Below are positions 1 through 12,374 of a stretch of 64,000 nt of DNA, one piece after another. Both the position numbers and the translations under genes were made by a program. The stretch covers positions 1,240,001 through 1,304,000 of the forward strand of contig CASHTG010000019.1 of NCBI GenBank assembly GCA_949357655.1, in the 5' to 3' direction. Under the pieces are notes generated by a model, which saw nothing but the letters and a program-made list of their open reading frames with translations, searched no databases and had not been told where the DNA came from. Each line of letters opens with the position of its first letter. Positions within the stretch are counted from its first letter, which is position 1. Origin of the DNA: Parascedosporium putredinis (taxonomy: Eukaryota; Ascomycota; Sordariomycetes; Microascales; Microascaceae).

Positions 1-3000
1 GTAATATTAGGGAAGGGGAAGAAAAAAGAAAGAAGAGAAAAAAAAACTGATGCATAGACTGCTGATATTAGTGCCCGCCGAAGGATGAGGAAATTTAGGC
101 GACCCGCTCCGCTCGGTGGCCGGCTTGATCCAACATTGAATTCATTTGATTTGGCTCCGAAAGAATCCACGGCGAGAAGGGTCAAGAGCGAATTGGTATC
201 TTGGCCACCATTCATCAAGTCAGTTGTACCTCATTCTCCAGACCTGCAAAAGTGGCCTTGCGTAATACTTCCGAGGTTCACTCTTTCTTACAATACCCCA
301 TACCTAACGACATCCAGAAAGGGCTTTGAGAAATTGTGCGAGATTCGCGGCTACGGCCGATTGCACATCTTTTCATATGATTGAGCCCTTTCTTCTGCTC
401 TCTTTTCCTCTTCAGATTGGCCGCAAAATAGGCAAAAGCAATCGTCCATCTTTACTCAAAGTCGCAGAATTGTGGCGTTTCCCAGTCATGACCCCTCAGG
501 CAGCCATCGAAACCACACAGCACCTCATCATCCTTGGGAGGAGTGAACCCTACCTCAAGTAAGAGGACAAGTAAAATCGGGTCCTCCTCAGATGCCACCT
601 ATTGTTTGTTCATGAGGAGATGCCGCCATATCCCGGATCCAGCATCCTGGGCGGAGGCACCCCGGCCTTGACTTGACACGATGAGGCGTGAAGGCGGCTC
701 CAGCCACGAACGGTGACTGGATGTCATGACAAGCCATCTTCATGTTCGGTATCAAGGCACCCAACGATGAACATATGTCCTGGCCAATAGAGGTGCGTTT
801 CAGGTTCAAGAAGAGGGGGCCGACCGAAAAGAAGAAGAAAGAAAAGGGGAGGCAATTGTCTGCGCCTCTTTGTCCGACAAGTTCAAGGGCACATGCAGCC
901 CATTCGTAACAAAGTGCGGCCGTGATACCCCAAGATGGGCGCACGACGTACATGTAAAGTCGGCTATCGCCCGGTCACATTAATCGAGGTCATGGCTAGA
1001 GTTCAGCTCATCACTCGAATTCAATAATGGTTTACAGGGCCTCATGAATTCGAGCAATATCACATATGACGAGCAGGTAGCTTGACGAGTCCAAACACAA
1101 TGGTCCTCAACTTGATCCGGGTGAAAAGCTTTGGCGTATGTCAGGCTCCGAACCTTGAACAAGTTCACGCCACTGGCGCCGGGTGGCCGGCTCCAACGTC
1201 AATAAGGCCTTGGACCCAAACCTTGATCTCTCGTAGTTCGATTCAAGCTTGATTGACGAAAGCTTACATAGTTAGTGGAAGTGCGCGGCCTGTTCGTATC
1301 CATAGATCTGTCGTCAACATCCAAGGGCCCACCGCGTCGGATGATTCGAGGAACCAACAAAATAGGTTTCTCGGTCGGGCTCTATCTCGCGGCCTCGGAA
1401 GGCCACCGTACATCGTTTACGAAAGACCACCTATCCCTGCCAAGAGGGAACAGACATGACCCTTCTTGCAGCAATGTCTGCTTCCTTGGGATTCTATCCC
1501 TCAGGAAGAAGCTCGACCCCTGGCCCCCAGGATTCCTAAATTGTTCTACAAGCAATATCAATTGATGTAATAGCTGGTTCCCACGCAAGACCACCTGCGC
1601 TCCCAAGCTCTTGACAGGATGGATCTGTTTCCCCACAGCGTTGCACGACATCGGATGCCTTGCGGTTGCCTGTCACTCCTGATTGCTGCGCCCAGCCGGA
1701 TGCCTACGGTCGCCCCGTTCAGCCCAGCCAATTTGTATAGCCGGAGTCTCAAGCTCAAGGAGAAAAGTGCGAGTCGCTCGCATCGATAGCTCTGGGAGTA
1801 CCGACTCGTTCACGTCGACGAAGCTGAGGTTGTTTGTAGGCAGCCCCTCATGGCAGTTTTTTGAGACTAGTGTAGACAGCACAGGCAAGCAGGGATCCCT
1901 GCACAGAAAGGCCACAAGATAGTGCGAACGGGATTTGCCTGGCAGCCCCAGTTTGCCTCCTGCCTGGCTGGCCCTCAATCCTCCACTTGGCCCTCTCAAA
2001 GGCGTCAGTCAGCCAACCTGTTTTCGCCACACACAAATGTGATGATGAACGCCAAAAAGAGAAGACAAGAAAAAAGGAGGGGAATCCTGACCTGCCCCTC
2101 ATCAGCGCATCCAATCCGGAGACGAGAGGGACAGGATAGGTCTAAGCGCGATACAGGCTGGCGGGCAGTGGTACGGGGTAAAATGGGGCGAAATGTTTCA
2201 TCGTTTCAAAACATCAAAGCCGCCTGTACCCAAGCCCACCGCCCGCCCGGCAGGTAACCAAGGTCCAATTTGATCTTAGATGGATGGCCATGTAGTACTT
2301 TACGCTCGCACGAGATACTCTTTGGTGATTGCGACGGGGACCTCTAAACGCATGTGTGGGATTTATACAGGCTGCACCCAGCCCCTCTTGCCTCTCTTCT
2401 GTGCAGATGAATGTTTCAGTCTCTCGTTGGTGCTCCCGCATCACCCGAGCTTTCTTTTTTTTTTTACTTGGTGATATTCTTCCCGGGGCTGTTTTGTTCT
2501 CATCCTTTATTATCATTTCACGTGTGTGGGGAGAGTCTGACAAGAGAGGGGTTCAATGCCAATATTTGCCGGCCCTTCATCCTGTAAGAAGATGGCACAT
2601 GCTCCTCTAAGCTCGGTCGGGACGGGGGATGAGCATCATATCTGGCTGAACCCTGTTTGGGGCCATTCCGCCTGCGCGGGGTGACGATCAACGCTCGACG
2701 TGGACTCGTCGTCGCTTGCTCGCCATATGGAAATATACGTTGAAATCGAAGAGTATCTACATCGCTTCTGTTGGTTCTTTGCACTTTGCGGGATGTCGCC
2801 CTTGCCAGTTAGGAGTGTCTCATTGGCTACAATCCAAGTTGAGAAATACTACAAGTAATACCAACATCTTTGATGACGGATTCCAGCCCCCTCTTCTCTT
2901 CCTCGATGCACTGCAGAACCGCCGCAACGAGAAGAGAGGGGAAGAGAAAAGTACAAAGCGTAGGGTAAAAGGAAACAAGGAAAAAGGGTGGCCAGGGAAG

Positions 3001-6000
3001 GAGAAAGAAGACATGCGAGGTAGGCTTGGCAGAGGAGTCAAGAACCAAGCTCCATCGAAAGGGAGCCTCCCGGCTGGTCTATGGCGCATCCGGGGCCAGC
3101 AAATCAGAAACTCGTCTCCTCAACGGGCTTCGAGTCCCAGCCAAACGTCGAGGCCTAACATTTGGCCGAATCAGATTCTTGTTCTTCGTATCACGTCTCG
3201 AAACACGTAGATGCAGGCAAGCTATTTCGTCCGGAGGTCGGTCGTCGATGTGTGCATGCAACGGGCCTCTCGGGTGCATATCTAGGGTCTGAGCTCTGAA
3301 GGAGAAGAAAAGGGTGGGAAAAGGGACAGCCAGGACCCCTTTTTTTTTTTTCTCTCCTTATCCTGCGAGGTCATTTTCCACGGATCAGGCCCCTTTCTTA
3401 ATCATGCCTGTCTTGGTCTTTGGGGGTCTCAAATGACTTCAATACTCGACCGGGAAAACAGCGGGCGTGGTTCTCTCGCAGCGGTGGCTGGGAGCAGGGT
3501 CCCATCCGCATTGAATGGGTTTTGGCCAGCGGTTCCCCCTCAGTTCCCCCTCCCTGCTCCTCTCAGGAACACCAACTCCGGAAGCTTGCGAAGCTAAGCG
3601 AAGCTGCGGGTGTGCAACGACGGCGGCAGACCACATTTCGTTTCCGTGGCTGGAGAACATCTACGATACGACGGTGAACAGGACTATGCAAACAACGGCC
3701 TTCCCTCCGCATCCGCTGAAACCGAGTCTGGGAAACGGACGCGGCACGCGAGGGACTCCCGCTTGACTGATGAGAATTTTTCGCCGACGATAGTCCCCAC
3801 CTAACTAACGGTAGAGGTAGGAAGGGGTGTGGTATAGCCTTTTCAAGTGTCTTCACCTCATGACATGATCTACAAAGCTCGACCCGGTCCATGTGCCCAA
3901 GGGGGTTGTCAGGCTCGTTCTCGTCCTAGTTCTCCTATAAACAGCCTTGGCATAGTGACTATGTGCTAATGGGAACTTGAACAAGAACAAGAAAGTTTCA
4001 ACATCTCGAGTGGCTGGCAGGCGGTTTTCTGCTTGACACGGGCCTCTAGTAGAAGATGGAACTGTATGTCTCACGAGAGAGAGGGAGGAGAACCATCGGG
4101 GCGAGACGGGTGGGTGGGTGTTAGACAAACCCACGATGGGTGATGCCCGTCGGGTCGGGGAAATGGCCAATTGCACCTTTCCGTCCTCCCCCATTGCCGC
4201 CGGCCTTCACCGGCTAGTACGTCTCGACGTTGCGGAACCGACCTGGCCCTTCACTGACCTTTCCAGGTGGGCAGTTCGGTCAAGGGGTGGGATCAATGTA
4301 TGGCTCAAGGAACAAAAAGACCTTTCCATGTCTGACCTCCGGATACACAACAGGGTAATTGTCTCGGAGGCTGAAACATCGCCGTTGTTTTGGGAGAAGG
4401 AGGCGCAGGCTAGATGACTGTCACTTGACGTCTGTCTGCAAAAGCTCGGGCTCAAACCAGCGATGGGGATGCTTGTCAAGCGTTTCCCTAGGGCCGAGCG
4501 TTGGGAGCGGGGCAAGCCACCGGCCGGCTAGTATCATTGTGAATATGCTACACTTGAGGAGGAGAGAAAAGAAAAAAACTCGTCGATATTGGTACAGAAA
4601 CCAGCGTCATTCTCGGCCATATAGTGTTCTTTTCTTGAAATGAAGGAGAGAGTTGGTAGGAGAGGACGGAACCTGTTTTTGCCAAACTCCCCCATCATGA
4701 TGGCCGGGCATGACGGAGCTGCTGGTTGGCAAGAGGGCCTCCCAAAAAAAAAGAAAAAAACCATCATCGGTAATACATCGGTCACATCCAAGGCAAGGCG
4801 AGTGGGCCACTATCTCAAAGATGCTCGCTTGCTGAGGCTGCCGCAGTAGCGCAGGTCGGCAGTCCCAGGACCCAGCGATTTTCACGACGGAGAACATGGC
4901 GGCCGCGGGATCTCCTTATAATGAGGCATCATCTATATTATCCTCGCTCCCGTCTCCTAGACTGAGCGACCGGACCCTGATGCAGGCCGATGCAGTTACG
5001 AGGTCGTCGCTAAAGCAAGGGCCCTGTTTACCCGAATAGATGAGGCAGTCAGCATAGCATTATCGGGCGGGTAAATCGGAGGGATCTGGGTCGGCTGCTC
5101 GTTGGTCGTGGGTCCCTGCGAGTAAAAGTGGTTGCAGGTCAATCGGAAGAAGAACAAAGACGTCAGAAAACCTCCGCTTAGCAGGCTATATGTTCTTCTT
5201 CTTCTTCTCCCCTTTATCAGGTAGGCAGCCACAAAGATAGGCAAGGGTCGATCTGGCCCCCGCGAGGGTGGGTGATTTAGCGAGTGTCATGGACTGCAGA
5301 GATGTGGATGTGATGTAGGATCCATGGGGGTGGTGTGGTTGTGGACTGAACAATAATACCTCGGACGCATTCTAGGCAAGGTCAAGGTCAAAGATCGATT
5401 GGGTGTACGTCAATGTCTTCAGGTTCATCCAAGTCAAGCCTTCGGTTTGGGGGTGCGGCGGTATCAACGGAGAGAAGCCCAGGTATCACTACACCAGTCT
5501 ATCGCAATCGGTCGGAGATATGACCCCATCCCCTTCTCTTCTCTTCTTATGAGATTATCAACAAGCCTGCCCGTCACATTTGTTGCGCATGGAAGTTCAG
5601 CCCCTGGTGACGGAGGAGGTGGAAAGTGGAGGTGGAGAAGGCGGATAAGATGGGAAGTTGAGGGTGAGGAGAAGGAAAAAAATAGTACAGGGGATCCGCA
5701 AGATATCCAGACAGGCAATTTGTGGAGCCCGTGAGCCGGGAAATATTGCAGTGATGCGCCGAGGCGAGCGAGGATCTGGTGATCACGATGGGCTGAGTTC
5801 TGAACGCTCGTTGATGCCGTCGGTCACATCGAAATGATAAGCGCCGGTCAGAGTACGATGTGGTCAGTTGTGCAGTCGGGAGTGAACATTGAAGGAGTTT
5901 GGTCACTTTGTCGGCGTGAACCTCGCACATTCTTCAACGTTGTTCTTCCCTCTCTCCTATCAATCAGTGACTTGTTCGCCTGCATACGCATTCCCAGTCC

Positions 6001-8105
6001 TTGCTCCAATCCACATTCTACTCCATCAAGGCAATAGCCGCCCCGCTAACGACAAAGTGGATTTCTCTGATCGATGGGCTCATTTCATCGGGGCAGCATG
6101 AGGCGGCATGCGTGTTTCTCCTCTTGCTCAGGTGGCTGAGGATGGGCGGTACTGAGTGAATTCCAATTGATCCTTAACCCCGGATCCGTCGTGGCGCTTT
6201 GGACGGTGGAAGAGCTTGGAGTGCCGCCTTTCTTTCCTTTTTTCCCCTTCATTCTTTTGTCCTTGTTGACAGGTAGCGGTCCTTGTCAATGGGCTACCTT
6301 GTCGGCCGCCCCTTGATGAGAGAAAATCCAAGAATATTCCCTCGATATGGTAGGTAGCCTTACAAAACCTCCGCCAGGAAGAGAAGGATGAGGAATGCTT
6401 GTTGTGGGCACGAAAAATTCTTTCTCCACTATACCATACCATCGTAGTCTATACTTGGAGTAATACACGCAAACGTATTGACCCATCAGCCGACAATTGG
6501 TTCGTCGACTGCCATCGGAGCGTGCGTCGTGGGCACTGGCGTCGAGGTGGCCTTGGTGGCCAGGGGAGCGTCGTGTCGTGCTCCATTGGATTGATCCTTT
6601 ACGCTAAACCGGCCCCTGCGTTGCAATCGGCGCTGCCACCTTCACGAACCAGGGACAGGCGCCGGGCTTTGACCTTTGGGCCTTTGCCCTCGAAAGCCAA
6701 AGCCCCAAGAGGAAGCCTTGGCAGGGGTACTCCTGGCTAACCTTTTTAACTCACTGCGAGGCCAAGGTACAGCCAATCACGCAAGATTACTGTCCAAAAT
6801 GGTTCAAATTTGGGTCCACATCTGGACCATCACCGTCCAATCATAGCGCAAAAGGAGAGATTACCGCCGCCTTCTGGGTTCCCCGGTTGTACCTGTCGAA
6901 GCCCCCTTCGACTTGTTGGTTTGTTTGGGGGGAACGACCACGAGAGAGAAAGGGCACTCAGCCACCATCATGTACTGAATAATGAATCGAGACCTTTCAT
7001 CTCAAAGTACCGCTCGACACAATGCACAGCCGATTGGTACCAAGGAATACTTACCCTGTCACCATTTCTCCCCCTGTTGTCCGCAAAAGGAGCCCTTCCC
7101 CTTCCTAGTCAGGACGAAAGCGCTTGGTGACGATGGGGGTCGGTCACCTTGAGTGGTCGCTCGACCAGGGACATGGACCTACGAAGTAATTTCCCATGGG
7201 AAATGGTGCTGGACCGCTTGTGGAAAGGACTGCTCCCACCTAAAATCCTGCAGGGGATCATCTCCTCTTGAACCCGCCCTCGCCCACCCCGAGCCTCGAC
7301 CCTCTTTCTTTGTTTCCCTCCAACATCGTCCTTGCTCACGATTGTCCGACGGATCGCCAAGTCAAGTTCTCGTGGTGTAGAGTTGTCTCGTTCTTGCCAT
7401 CTTCTCACCCTTTAAGGAAATATCAACTTCACTCTTTTAGTTGATTTCCGTCCAATCTTTTTATGCTTTAATCATTAATCGCCCAACAAACAATCAACCG
7501 ACAGCCATTCACTTGGCTTCCCCTTCTTACACTGTAAGTTCTGCCCGGTCATCGTTGCGTCACCACGGCCCAAACCTCTGTCTGCCAACACCAACAACGA
7601 CACATCGTCATGTCCTGATCTCGTCGTGGAACCTTTTTCTTCTTTCTCAGCCATGGGTTTATGGGAGGGGGCCCGGAAAAGAAAATTCGAGAGGCGCCAC
7701 TGCGCGGATTTCCTTGTTAGCGAAGCAAACAATAGCCTCCTAGTGGCAAGCTATCGTGGAGAAGTCCGCTGGGTGAAGATGGGACACACAGAGTGAACCT
7801 AGAACACACGAACGAAACAGGTGGATGACTGGCAAACTTGACTAACACATGTCTCGCACCAGCCTTCCTACTACAATCATAAACATAGCAACGCCGCTGT
7901 GCAGCTATTGTCAAATCCCGACATTCCGCTCCTTTAATTCCCAAGATAACGCGAAACGGGCGCCTCCTTGATAATAGTAGAGAAACCCCACGAACTGTGA
8001 CGACGACAACGAATTTCAAGCCGGACTCTTTTTCCCCGACCCTTTCACGGAACCGGATCTCTTTACCGAGTCTTTTTGTGTTTTTCCCCTCCTCTCGCCG
8101 CAGCC
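1..8105. other. Long stretch with no recognisable gene
   Basis: I translated both strands by eye and recognise no conserved protein, tRNA or repeat family. Open frames here are short, overlap on both strands and have low-complexity composition from purine or pyrimidine runs, as expected by chance. There is one ATCAATTGAT palindrome at 1557-1566. The last few hundred bases are pyrimidine-rich and probably hold the promoter and 5' leader of the membrane-protein gene that starts at 8106. Confidence 0.6.
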
Positions 8106-8676
8106 ATGCCCGCTCTCGGTAACCTTTTGCTCGAAGCAATGCAGTGAGCGCCGACGACGATGTCGAGCAAGATGTCGGCTACAACCAGGAGACCATTAGG
8201 ATGATGGTTGGCGTCCTGTCGCTCTTCATCTTTGGCCTGCTCCTCGCCACCACCCTCCTTTACTTCCGCCGTGTTAAGCAGCAGAAGAGGATGATGGCTG
8301 GCGCTCCCCCGCCTACTCCGACTCCCACCACCACCCGGGTCTGACCATCCAGACGACGGACAAGCACGGCCGGTCGAGCGTCTTCATTATCAACAAGGAT
8401 GGCCAGCCCATGCTCGCGAACCCCATGTCTCCTCCCCACTCTCCCGACAACGTTCCCCAGATCCGCATCACCTTCCCCGACGAGCAGGATGATGCCGGCA
8501 TGACGAGGGGCGGCCGTGTCGTCGTCGTCCGCATGGGCGAGACCAGCGTCGGCCTCGAGCCCGTCAGGGAAGAGCAGCTTCCCGTGTACGAGAAGGAGAA
8601 CAACTCCCAGTTCTACTCGATCGACATGGACAAGATTGGCGGTCTCAAGGAGAAGGACCGCACTCAGTTTCACTAA
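8106..8676 (+). CDS. Small single-pass membrane protein, function unknown, two frame breaks
   Basis: I do not recognise a named family. The likely start is the ATG at 8106 (MPALGNLLLEAMQ), which runs into TGA after 13 codons. The coding frame then continues one frame away from about 8144 (SADDDVEQDVGYNQETI). An acidic N-terminus is followed by one strongly hydrophobic segment (MMVGVLSLFIFGLLLATTLL) and a basic stop-transfer patch (RRVKQQKR). At about 8335-8342 the frame shifts again and continues through a hydrophilic tail with VFIINKDGQPMLANP and DEQDDAG, ending KEKDRTQFH. Codon use and amino-acid make-up stay protein-like across both breaks, so I read one protein of about 190 residues with two base losses rather than separate genes. 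A short intron near 8140 is a less likely alternative to the first break. By the charge rule the tail would be cytosolic (inference). Confidence 0.6.
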
Positions 8677-10116
8677 GTCCTACGAACGCGAAAGCCGGAC
8701 TCGGACCGAGTCCCCAACTGTGGCATTCTTCATTCCTTCAACCTTTACGCCACCTCTTTCTCGCTCACCCTTGTCCCAGTCCTCTAATTCTGGAGGATAC
8801 AAGAACAGCAAAAAACAACGCACAAGACCTCTTTTGTTTTCGGACCACCACTTTTTCTTACAACTTCTTTACGACTTGACATAGACGACACCCCGAAATC
8901 GTCACACTTTCGGCATCAGTTGGATACCCCTTTTCATGTGGAAAAAGGCAGGAAGGGGGCGCACCAAATACCCGGGGTTAACGGGCCTGGCCCGTTCTCT
9001 CTCACTACACCCCACCGGCTCAGCTATGCACCTCTCCTAGGTTTTCCTCTCGACACTATCTTGACCCGAGAGAGCGCTCGAAAAGAGGACAAAACAAGAA
9101 CCGGGCCTAAGCGGTGACATGGACATGAAGCTAGCGCATTGAATGAACGACCTGGATTTTTCTTTTGGAACATGAAGCGCGAGGCGGCCGTTGAATGGAA
9201 GCCCACCTGCAATGTAGTGAATCCGCGAACTTACATTCTAATGCTGTATATGTATATATAGTAACTTGCCATTATAACGGCCCCGCCGTGCTCTTTTCAT
9301 TTTTTGTCTTGAACCATTGTTTCGATATGTGAAGTTTGATCGCGGTGCGATGCTGCTTGTGTGGGTTTTTGTTACCCTAGGCTACCCTCCTCCCTTGCCA
9401 CATGCTATATACAGCAAGTGGATGGCCAATGTTTGATTCAGGTGATTTGAGTTCGTGTGTTTAGATCCTCGCTTGGCCAGGAGGCTTGACGCTTCCTGGA
9501 TCAGGAGCTTGGAGGATCGGGATCCGAGGTGGAGCCCGTGTTGGACCTGGCCCAGTGGCACCGTCCCGTCACCCGGCCAGTCCACGGTGCAGTAGTCATA
9601 ATCACGTGAAGACTCTCCCTGCCACGGACATGTCTTGAGAACTGATTTCATTGAGTTTGAGCTCCATCCAGTCCTGATTCAACTTGAGTACTTCGAGCTC
9701 TTGTTGAATTTGAAACTCTTTAAACTCTCAATTTGTTGCGCTTTTATTTCGGCGCCAATCGACCAACGCAGCGGTCGGTTTCCCATCACAAGTTCAAAGA
9801 TCTCCGAAGAATCCGAAAAAGCTTATTTAAGCTGTCATCGGAACAAGAGGGAAAAAGAGTTTGAGTCGGGCGAAGAAGGGAGCTTCGGACTGAATCCTTT
9901 TGAGCTAGCGGACGGAGCGTATCGAGCTTGAACATAGTCTTTTCTTTGGGCATTGGGAAAAAAGAAGAAAAAAGGAAAGAAACCCTTCTCCTCGGGACGC
10001 GACCGCGACTGGTGACGCAAGCTGGAGGCATTTGGACACGATTTGGAGCTACCTGTTCCACTTCGTCATCACCCTTCCTTACCACCTACTCTCTGATATC
10101 GTAGCGTCGCCACACG
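8677..10116. other. Intergenic, 3' flank of the membrane-protein gene and 5' flank of the P4H-like gene
   Basis: No gene seen. An AT-rich patch at 9245-9260 contains TGTATATA (9251-9258), which fits the UGUANAUA element bound by PUF proteins, if it is transcribed as part of the upstream gene's 3' UTR. The rest is unremarkable. Confidence 0.5.
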
Positions 10117-11267
10117 ATGTTGTCCTATATAGTAGCCTTTGTGGCGTGCGCGTTACTTCTCGCCAACCCCATCATGGAGCTCTTCTCCCCGAATCAAGGA
10201 GACCCGCCCGGACCGCGCGACCCCAGCTCAACGAGTCGCTCTTGGCTCTTCCGGGTCCCAACGACTCGTCCATAGCGTGTCCGCCGGATGCGTACGCGGT
10301 GCACATTTACTCTCGGAACCGCTGGTCGTGTATATTGAAAACTTTTTGGCGGCGGACGAAAGGTCTCACTTGTTGGAAATCAGGTAAGAATCCGGCATAT
10401 CCGTTCTTTCAACCCCTTCTCCTTTACCTTTCTTCCTTTCCATTTCCATTATCCTTTTTCCGGGTCGCTCGTGAGCCGCTAGGGAGGGGGACTGTACTGC
10501 ACGCGCTGCGTCCCCTTTTATTATTTTCTTCTTTTTTCTATTTGACGACCCTTCAAGACTTTTTGAACAAAAAGCTCACACCTTGCGAAACAGCGAGGAC
10601 CTCTTCCAGCCCTCCACCATCACGCACAACGGCGGCTCCGCGCACCGCGACGCCGCCGTCCGCGACTCCCACGTAGCCATGATACCGCGGACGGACCCGG
10701 TACGGTGCGTGGAGCGGCGCGCGCGCGCATTCCAAGGCTGGCGCGAGGAGCTCTGGATCGAGCGGCTGCGCACGCAAAAGTACACCCCCGGCGGCCACTA
10801 CAGCCACCACTACGATTGAGCTCCAACGCCGGGGGCTGGGGCCGCGTGAGCAGCATGATGGCGTGGGTGTCGACCTCGGAGGACCTAGAGGGCGGAGGCA
10901 CCGAGTTTCCGCTGCTGCCGGCGCCCGTGCGGCCCGCCGCGGAGGTGGTGGAGGATGGTCAGGACGCGGCAGCGGCGGCGGCGGCGGCAGCGGCAGCGGC
11001 GGCGGCAGCGGCAGCGGCGGTAGCACCCACGGCGGAGGAGAAGTTTTGGTGTCGCTTCTGGAGTGTGGGGAGGACGGCAGGGTTCGTACGAGCGGAGAAG
11101 ACGGGCTAGGCATCACGTTCAAGGCCGTGGAGGGCAACGCCGTGTTTTGGACAAACTTCCGTGCGGACGGGACCGGAGACGGTTTCGTAGAGACCTGGCA
11201 TGCCGGGCTGCCGGTCAAGCGTGGGGTCAAGGTTGGGTTGAACATCTGGACGGCAGGAAGAGTCTAG
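10117..11267 (+). CDS. Prolyl 4-hydroxylase-like 2-oxoglutarate/Fe(II) dioxygenase, frame-broken
   Basis: This is a P4Hc-type double-stranded beta-helix oxygenase, expected to hydroxylate a protein side chain using 2-oxoglutarate, O2 and Fe(II). The ATG at 10117 opens a hydrophobic signal or anchor segment (LSYIVAFVACALLLANP), so the protein probably enters the secretory pathway. Exon 1 ends at 10383 (AG|GTAAG); exon 2 begins at 10594 (ACAG|CGAG). Visible motifs are LVVYIENFLAADE, the iron-binding HxD in HYSHHYDW, the distal His in ETWHAGLPV and the 2OG-binding Lys in VKVGLNIW, close to the C-terminus. Frame breaks lie near 10230, at 10319-10320 (CC for CCC), 10818 (TGA where TGG is expected after HYD) and 11058 (TTC for TTCC). 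A GCN-repeat polyalanine tract sits between the two iron-binding parts. It may act in the ER, but the substrate is unknown. Confidence 0.8.
10968..11026 (+). repeat. GCN/GGC trinucleotide repeat coding polyalanine
   Basis: An imperfect run of GCG, GCA and GCT-like triplets encodes about 20 alanines in the frame of the dioxygenase. It lies between an acidic segment (EVVEDGQD) and VAPTAEEKFW. Runs like this slip during replication and are also hard to sequence. Confidence 0.75.
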
Positions 11268-12374
11268 GTGGTCCCTCTTCTCGACGCCAAGGTGGCAATG
11301 TATAGAATTGGAGAGAGGGAGAGAAAAGACATCTCCCTGCTCGTCACCCCCGGGCGCGACGGGGTCTAGGAAATCTGATGTCAGCTCTCGCTGAAGAGCC
11401 TTCTTAGACGCCATGTGTAGATTCTAGCTTTGTATAAATTGTTAGATTTTCCCAAATTTTCGCCAGCCATGTTTGCCCTAGCAGTAGCAAATCCAAGGCA
11501 GCAAACCATGTCCTTCCGTCTCTTACGACTAGACACTACCTTGGTGTTCAATTGATATCGAAATCAGGGATCGGTCGAATGTTGAGTAATATTACGCCTC
11601 CAGCTTCATGCAGCGCAAGCTAATAATACTTTTACCCACCGGGACAGAGACAGAGCCAAAATGCAGCACTAAAAGCTCGGACCGCCCCTGTAATCCCACG
11701 TGGAGCCACTAGAACAGCCACAGGAAAAGGCACCAGGCGGTTCCATTGGCCTGTTCGGCTGGGGTTTTGGCTTGAGCTTGCTGGCATGCCAAACATTGAC
11801 TTGTATGATGGATGGGGTCGATGGTTGTGGTTGGGTTGGAGCTCGGGAGAAAGAAGAATGCGTGAGCGCTAAGACACCAATTATTAGACAACCGAGGAAC
11901 GGGGGATGAGGAAGCAGAAAAGAAGCAGAAAAGACAGGTGCGACCAGGCCCAACCAAAAATACAGATTCATAGGTCGAAAATTCCCAACCTCACAGACGA
12001 CGACCCTTTGAGCACCTCAAGCTCACACGAGCATTCTTACATTTTTTTATTTTTTATTTTGCGCAGATGCCCGTCGGGCAATCGTCGCAATCCTCTAGCC
12101 CAACAGAGCCTTTCTTTTTTCTTTTTCTTGCTCTTTAATTCTTAATCGCCCCTCATCTTTATCCCTCTATCCTCAAAGACATTCCTCGCTTCCGTGGCTG
12201 GAAGACATAGGAGACGCCCAGCAACGCCAAACCATAAATACACGCCTCTGCCCTGACTCACATCGCTGATATCCATAATCCAGCCCAATCTACCCAAAAA
12301 GGAGAGAGAGAGGGTGCGGTAAAACAGCCAACCAAACTTCCATAGGAGCACGAAAGAAGGGTGGGGAAACCAAG
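11268..12374. other. Intergenic between P4H-like and EBP-like genes
   Basis: No gene seen. It holds the 3' flank of the dioxygenase gene and the promoter and leader of the EBP-like gene, with T-rich and CT-rich runs at about 12040-12140. A TCAATTGAT palindrome lies at 11548-11556. Confidence 0.5.

Noticed and set aside
1..30. Telomeric repeat at the left edge
   Set aside because: A single TTAGGG only, no tandem copies.
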